The position numbers were made by a program, and so were the translations under genes. The notes below the pieces were generated by a model that was not told where the DNA came from, did not search any database, and was given only the letters and a program-made list of their open reading frames with translations. Positions 34,453 to 37,897 of a stretch of 37,897 nucleotides of DNA are shown here, one piece after another. The DNA is from Desulfovibrio sp. GTDB lineage: Bacteria > Desulfobacterota > Desulfovibrionia > Desulfovibrionales > Desulfovibrionaceae. The stretch's first letter is position 1; every line of letters starts with the position of its first letter. The DNA lies in contig NZ_JAAVBE010000003.1 of assembly GCF_014803725.1 (NCBI RefSeq), forward strand, positions 1 to 37,897, written 5' to 3'.

Positions 34453-34478
34453 AAAAAAGCCGCCCCCGAAGGAGCGGC
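34453..34478 (-). terminator. Intrinsic terminator of the Sel1-repeat gene
   Basis: On the minus strand GCCGCTCC and GGGGCGGC pair (one T-G wobble) around a TTCG tetraloop, followed by six T. The wobble and the stable C(UUCG)G loop both fit minus-strand RNA. Confidence 0.88.
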
Positions 34479-34504
34479 CCTGTCAAAATCCGGGGCGCCC
34501 GGCC

Positions 34505-35197
34505 CTACTGCTGCACCCCCTCCGAAGCGGGCATGGTGTAGTCCGTCACCTTGTTGAAGATGCTGCCCTCGCGCGAGAGGCCCTGCGCCTCGGCCTTGGC
34601 GTACCATTCCTGGGCCAGCGCCTGGTCTGCCGTGACACCGAAGCCGTACTGGTAGCAGGCCCCGAGGAAGCGTTCGGCCTGGGCATAGCCCTGCTGGGCC
34701 GAAAGGCTCGCCCAGCGGAAGCTCTCCTGCTCGTTCTTGGGCGCGCCGTATAACCCCTGGCTGTAGTTGAGCGCAAGGTTGAACTGGGCCTCGGCATTGC
34801 CGGATTCCGCCGCGCGGGTCATGAGGTTCATCACCTGCTGCGGGTTCTTGGGCACGCCCGCGCCCACCTCATAGCAATAGGCGAGGAGCACCTGGGCCTC
34901 GCTGTCATTCTGCTCCGCCGCGAGCTGGAACCACTGGGCGGCGACGCCCAAATCCTGCTTCACGCCAAGGCCGTTCTCATAGCAGCGGCCGAGCATGACC
35001 TGCGCCCTGGGGTTGCCGTCGCCGGCCAGCGGCTCGATGAGGCGCAGGGTTTTCTGGTAATTGCCGATATTGTAGGCCGTCCACGCATCCTGGAGAATCT
35101 GGGCATCCGCAGCGGCAAGGGCCGAAGACGCGCCGGCGAGGGCGCCGCCGGCCAGCAAAAACGCGGCGGCAAGCGCCGTCAGGAACATCCTTTTCAT
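34505..35197 (-). CDS. Exported Sel1-repeat (TPR-like) protein
   Basis: The 230-residue protein starts with a signal peptide (about residues 1-29, cleavage near ALA-AA). It then has four Sel1-like repeats of about 36 residues: PRAQVMLGRCYENGLGVKQD, SEAQVLLAYCYEVGAGVPKN, AEAQFNLALNYSQGLYGAPK and AQAERFLGACYQYGFGVTAD. Such solenoids mediate protein contacts in the periplasm or at the outer membrane. GAGGAAA precedes the ATG. It is flanked by its own likely promoter and a clear terminator, so it is a single-gene unit. Partner unknown. Confidence 0.88.
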   Translation of the reverse strand: MKRMFLTALAAAFLLAGGALAGASSALAAADAQILQDAWTAYNIGNYQKTLRLIEPLAGDGNPRAQVMLGRCYENGLGVKQDLGVAAQWFQLAAEQNDSEAQVLLAYCYEVGAGVPKNPQQVMNLMTRAAESGNAEAQFNLALNYSQGLYGAPKNEQESFRWASLSAQQGYAQAERFLGACYQYGFGVTADQALAQEWYAKAEAQGLSREGSIFNKVTDYTMPASEGVQQ

Positions 35198-35250
35198 ATT
35201 TTTCCTCTTCTTGTTTGCAGGGCCGCGCCCGTCTCAAGGGACGCGGGCCT

Positions 35251-35279
35251 AGCCTATCCCGGCGCCCTCCGCTTGGCAA
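35251..35279 (-). promoter_or_regulatory. Possible promoter of the Sel1-repeat gene
   Basis: On the minus strand TTGCCA (plus 35274-35279), 17 bp, TAGGCT (plus 35251-35256). Plausible but moderate match. Confidence 0.4.
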
Positions 35280-35303
35280 GGCATGCCGCAGGTGGCGCCG
35301 GCC

Positions 35304-35333
35304 TTGACAGAGCCCCGGGCCGTCCCGCATAGT
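35304..35333 (+). promoter_or_regulatory. Possible promoter of perR-rubredoxin
   Basis: TTGACA (35304-35309), 18 bp, CATAGT (35328-35333), ending 20 bp before the perR start. No Per-box-like palindrome is evident, so autoregulation is not shown by the sequence. Confidence 0.5.
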
Positions 35334-35353
35334 CGGGCGACAGAGGAGGCCGG

Positions 35354-35809
35354 ATGCCCGCAGCGCGAACCCGAATGACGCGACAGCGCGCCGAGATCCT
35401 CGCCGAACTGCGCAAGGCGAAGACCCACCCCACCGCCGAGGAGATCCACGCCAAGGTGCGCCGCGCCCTGCCCAGGATCAGCCTCGGCACGGTCTACCGC
35501 AACCTTGAGCTCTTGGCCCAGGCCGGCGAGATCCTCCGGTTCGAGGGCGGGGGCCACGGGCGCCGCTTCGATGGCGACGTGTCGCCGCACCTGCATGTGC
35601 GCTGCGTGCGCTGCGGCCGCGTGGCCGATGTGTGCGGGCCGGCGCCCGCGCCCGCGCTGGAGGGCCTTTCGGCCGCTGGCTTCGCCATCCTCGGGGCGCG
35701 CATTGAGCTCGACGGCCTGTGCGAGAGTTGCGCTGCCACCGCTGACCCGGCCGCCCCGGACCCCGCCTTTTCCCCCGAAAACCCGGCCCACGGAGGCTCC
35801 CATGAGTGA
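35354..35809 (+). CDS. perR: Fur-family peroxide regulator, PerR type
   Basis: The 151-residue protein has the winged-helix domain (residues 8-70, [19 protein letters not shown]) and a metal-binding dimerisation domain. Aligning by eye with B. subtilis PerR, all five regulatory-site ligands are kept: H25 (THPTAEE), D73 (RFD, where Fur has Glu), H79, H81 (HLHVRC) and D92. Structural zinc cysteines are C84-x2-C87 and C123-x2-C126. This supports a peroxide-sensing repressor using Fe or Mn. The last 25 residues are a proline-rich tail. It overlaps the rubredoxin gene by 8 bp, so both are made together. Confidence 0.9.
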   Translation: MPAARTRMTRQRAEILAELRKAKTHPTAEEIHAKVRRALPRISLGTVYRNLELLAQAGEILRFEGGGHGRRFDGDVSPHLHVRCVRCGRVADVCGPAPAPALEGLSAAGFAILGARIELDGLCESCAATADPAAPDPAFSPENPAHGGSHE

Positions 35810-35990
35810 CCCAAGCGAAATGTGGCGTTGCCAGACGGTGAATTGCGGCTACATCTATGACCCGGACAAGGGCGACCGCCGCCACAAGATCCCCGCCGGC
35901 ACCAAGTTTGAAGACCTGCCCGAAGACTGGCGCTGCCCGGTCTGCGGCGCGGGCAAAAAAGCCTTTCGCCGCCTGACCGACGAAGCGTAG
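35802..35990 (+). CDS. rdl: Rubredoxin-like protein with CX4C site (Rdl/Rd-2 type)
   Basis: The 62-residue protein binds one iron with four cysteines: C10-x4-C15 (CQTVNC) and C45-x2-C48 (CPVC). Ordinary rubredoxins have CX2C at the first site; the four-residue spacing is known from Desulfovibrio Rd-2/Rdl. Other signature parts are [10 protein letters not shown] and [14 protein letters not shown]. It likely passes electrons to oxygen- or peroxide-reducing enzymes such as rubrerythrin. GGAGG lies 6 bp before the ATG, and the gene overlaps perR by 8 bp. No rubrerythrin gene is beside it. Confidence 0.93.
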   Translation: MSDPSEMWRCQTVNCGYIYDPDKGDRRHKIPAGTKFEDLPEDWRCPVCGAGKKAFRRLTDEA

Positions 35991-36013
35991 GCGCCCCTCA
36001 TAACAGTCCGACA

Positions 36014-36050
36014 CCCGCTCCCGGCACGTCCCGGGAGCGGGGATTCTCTT
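36014..36050 (+). terminator. Stem-loop after perR-rdl
   Basis: CCCGCTCCCGG (36014-36024) pairs perfectly with CCGGGAGCGGG (36031-36041) around a six-base loop, then GATTCTCTT, a T-rich but interrupted tail. It sits 23 bp after the rubredoxin stop and 22 bp from the argJ stop on the other strand, so it may insulate both. Confidence 0.7.
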
Positions 36051-36063
36051 ATTCGCCCTTCCC

Positions 36064-37251
36064 CTACGACCGGTAATCGGCGTTGAGGCTCACGTACTCG
36101 TGCCCAAGGTCAGAGGCCTGGAGGCTGTAACAGCCCGGGCCCGACCCGAGGATGATGTCCACGTCCACGTCCTTGGCCTTGAGCTTTTCGGCGAGCTCGG
36201 CCTCCAGCTCCTCGTTGACGGGCTGCCCCTTGCGGAAGCGCTCGATGCCGCAGAGAAAGAGGCTCACCTTGTCCGGGTCGAAGTCGGCGCCGCTGTAGCC
36301 CACGGCCGTGACGATGCGGCCCCAGTTGGCGTCCCCGCCGTAGATGGCCGTCTTGACGAGCTGCGAGTGCCCCACGCTGCGCGCCACGAGCTCGGCCTCG
36401 TCATCGTTGGCCGCGCCGCTCACCTTGATGTGGATGACCTTGGAGGCGCCCTCGCCGTCCGCCACCAGCATGTGCGCCACCGTGTCAAGGATGGCCGTGA
36501 GCGCGTCCTCCAGCGCCTTCTCGTCATCGGCGTTCATGGCCGCCACGCCCGAGGCGCAGTTGGCGAGGCCGAGAATGGTGTCATTGGTGGAGGTGTCGCC
36601 GTCCACGCTCACCCTGTTGAAGGTGGCGTTCACGGCGCGGCGGAACATCTCCTGCCAGGAGGCGCGCTCCACGCAGGCGTCGGTGAGCGCCACGCAGAGC
36701 ATGGTCGCCATGTTGGGGCAAATCATGCCCGCGCCCTTGGCCATGACCGTGAGCCGCACGAGGCCCCCGGTGAGGCTCACCTCGCGCATGGCGAACTTGG
36801 GGAAGGCGTCTGTGGTCATGAAGGCGCGCGTGAAGCCCTCGGCGTCGCGGCTGCCCAGGCTTTGCGCCAGCGCCGGGATGGCCGCGCGCCACTTGTCCAT
36901 TTTCAGGTGCGCGCCCACCACGCCCGTGGAAACGGGCAAGACCTCGTCCGGCTCGAGGCCCAGGGCCTCGGCCGTGAGGCGCTGCGTCTCGCGGCAATTG
37001 GCAAGGCCCTCGTCGCCTGTGCAGGCATTGGCCTGCCCGGAATTGGCAACCACGGCGCGCACCTCGCGGCCGCTGGCCAAAATCTCCTGGCAGACGCGCA
37101 CGGGCGCGGCCCTGAAGAGGTTTTTCGTGAACATGGCCGCCAAAACACAGGGCCTGTCGGACACGATGAGGCCGAGGTCGTCCCGGCCGGCCTTGCGGAA
37201 ACAGGCTTCGGCCGCACCGGCCCGGAAGCCCTTGGGAAGATCGTCGATCAT
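36064..37251 (-). CDS. argJ: Bifunctional ornithine acetyltransferase / N-acetylglutamate synthase
   Basis: ArgJ recycles the acetyl group from N-acetylornithine to glutamate in arginine synthesis. The 395-residue precursor cleaves itself into alpha and beta chains; the cut site is in AKGAGMICPNMATML, before nucleophile T183. Other hallmarks are NSGQANACTG, STGVVG, DGDTSTND and GGDANWGRI. The start ATG at 37251 has AAGGAG upstream and gives the normal N terminus. It follows asnS by 37 bp on the same strand. Whether it also accepts acetyl-CoA (true bifunctional type) cannot be told from sequence alone. Confidence 0.96.
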   Translation of the reverse strand: MIDDLPKGFRAGAAEACFRKAGRDDLGLIVSDRPCVLAAMFTKNLFRAAPVRVCQEILASGREVRAVVANSGQANACTGDEGLANCRETQRLTAEALGLEPDEVLPVSTGVVGAHLKMDKWRAAIPALAQSLGSRDAEGFTRAFMTTDAFPKFAMREVSLTGGLVRLTVMAKGAGMICPNMATMLCVALTDACVERASWQEMFRRAVNATFNRVSVDGDTSTNDTILGLANCASGVAAMNADDEKALEDALTAILDTVAHMLVADGEGASKVIHIKVSGAANDDEAELVARSVGHSQLVKTAIYGGDANWGRIVTAVGYSGADFDPDKVSLFLCGIERFRKGQPVNEELEAELAEKLKAKDVDVDIILGSGPGCYSLQASDLGHEYVSLNADYRS

Positions 37252-37288
37252 GGTCGCTCCTTGTCGCGGGCGCGCTTCAACTCTTTTG

Positions 37289-37897
37289 CTAAAATTCCAG
37301 GCTCCCGGGGGTGCGCGGGAAGGGGATGACATCGCGGATATTGCTGATGCCGGTCAGGAACATGAGCAGCCGCTCGAAGCCCATGCCGAAGCCGGCATGC
37401 GGCACGCTGCCATAGCGGCGCAGGTCGAGATACCACCAGTAGTCTTCGGGCTTCTGGCCGAGCTCGGTCATGCGCGCGGTGAGCACCTCGAGCCTTTCCT
37501 CGCGCTGCGAGCCGCCGATGAGCTCGCCGATGCGCGGCACCAGCATGTCCATGGCCGCCACGGTCTCGCCGTCGTCATTGGCGCGCATGTAGAAGGCCTT
37601 GATCTCGCGCGGGTAGTCATAAACGATGACCGGGCGCTGGAAATGCGTTTCCGCGAGGTAGCGCTCGTGCTCGGTCTGGAGGTCGATGCCGAAGCTCACC
37701 GGGAAGGCGAAACCCGCGTCGGCCTCTTCCAGGATGCGCACGGCCTCGGCATAGGGGATGCGCGCGAAGGGCTGGCGCAGGATGCCGCGCAGGCGCTCCA
37801 GAAGGCCCGGCTCCACGAACTTGTCAAAGAGCGCCACATCCGCCTCGCAGCGGTCGAGCACATGCTCCACCACATGGCGGGTCAGGCCTTCGCCCAG
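37289..37897 (-). CDS. asnS: Asparaginyl-tRNA synthetase, C-terminal part (runs off window)
   Basis: Only the last 202 or so codons are present; the reading frame stays open to the window edge. AsnS charges tRNA-Asn. Visible class II elements are [18 protein letters not shown] (motif 2 neighbourhood of the class IIb core), [19 protein letters not shown], and motif 3 [15 protein letters not shown] followed by [13 protein letters not shown], ending at LEF. The asparaginyl rather than aspartyl type is supported by the PREIKAFYM and [15 protein letters not shown] motifs. argJ follows 37 bp downstream on the same strand and may share its transcript. Confidence 0.94.
   Translation of the reverse strand: MGEGLTRHVVEHVLDRCEADVALFDKFVEPGLLERLRGILRQPFARIPYAEAVRILEEADAGFAFPVSFGIDLQTEHERYLAETHFQRPVIVYDYPREIKAFYMRANDDGETVAAMDMLVPRIGELIGGSQREERLEVLTARMTELGQKPEDYWWYLDLRRYGSVPHAGFGMGFERLLMFLTGISNIRDVIPFPRTPGSLEF

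Overview
The window is about 38 kb of GC-rich (roughly two thirds G+C by eye), gene-dense bacterial chromosome. Gene content points to a sulfate-reducing Desulfovibrio-type bacterium (Desulfobacterota). It has a PerR regulator next to a rubredoxin with the CX4C spacing described for Desulfovibrio Rd-2/Rdl, the carboxyspermidine route to spermidine, an HDAC-family deacetylase with a cysteine-rich tail, and a classic rplU-rpmA-obg-proB block. Almost everything reads as core housekeeping. I see no phage, insertion sequence, CRISPR array, tRNA or rRNA gene. The species call is an inference.

Layout. 277-978 is a small helical-repeat protein. 1016-5013 (minus) is surE, rplU, rpmA, obg, proB. 5086-10950 (plus) is a tight run: OB-fold/HD nuclease, tmk, an unknown 109-aa protein, an HDAC-family hydrolase, carboxy(nor)spermidine dehydrogenase and decarboxylase. 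11117-18230 (plus) holds pyruvate kinase, a divergent HD-GYP protein, an AppA-like periplasmic histidine acid phosphatase, a one-pass membrane protein and penicillin-binding protein 1A. 18231-18656 is non-coding and unlike its surroundings: an AT-rich concentric palindrome followed by a multi-helix fold. Then come trmI, an SMR transporter (Gdx/SugE type), divergent copA/copZ, guaB-guaA, and tatB-tatC-hisB-lipoprotein-hisA, whose five genes are chained by four consecutive 4-bp overlaps. 29483-33454 (minus) is cysK followed by uvrA. 33762-35990 holds an NTF2-like exported protein, a Sel1-repeat protein (minus) and perR-rubredoxin. The window closes on the minus strand with argJ and the 3' part of asnS.

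How genes work together. The deacetylase plus two polyamine enzymes form a plausible spermidine synthesis/deacetylation unit. CopA and CopZ handle copper efflux and delivery. GuaB and GuaA make GMP. TatB and TatC export folded proteins. PerR with the rubredoxin is a peroxide-response pair that here lacks the rubrerythrin gene I would expect between them.

Most worth a second look: the non-coding block at 18290-18560 (candidate dispersed palindromic element plus candidate plus-strand structured RNA), the deacetylase-polyamine operon, and the cysK promoter with an inverted repeat over its -35 box. Strong hairpin terminators and several sigma70-like promoters were found by eye. Promoter and RNA calls are sequence inferences, and family names come from motif recognition, not database searches.
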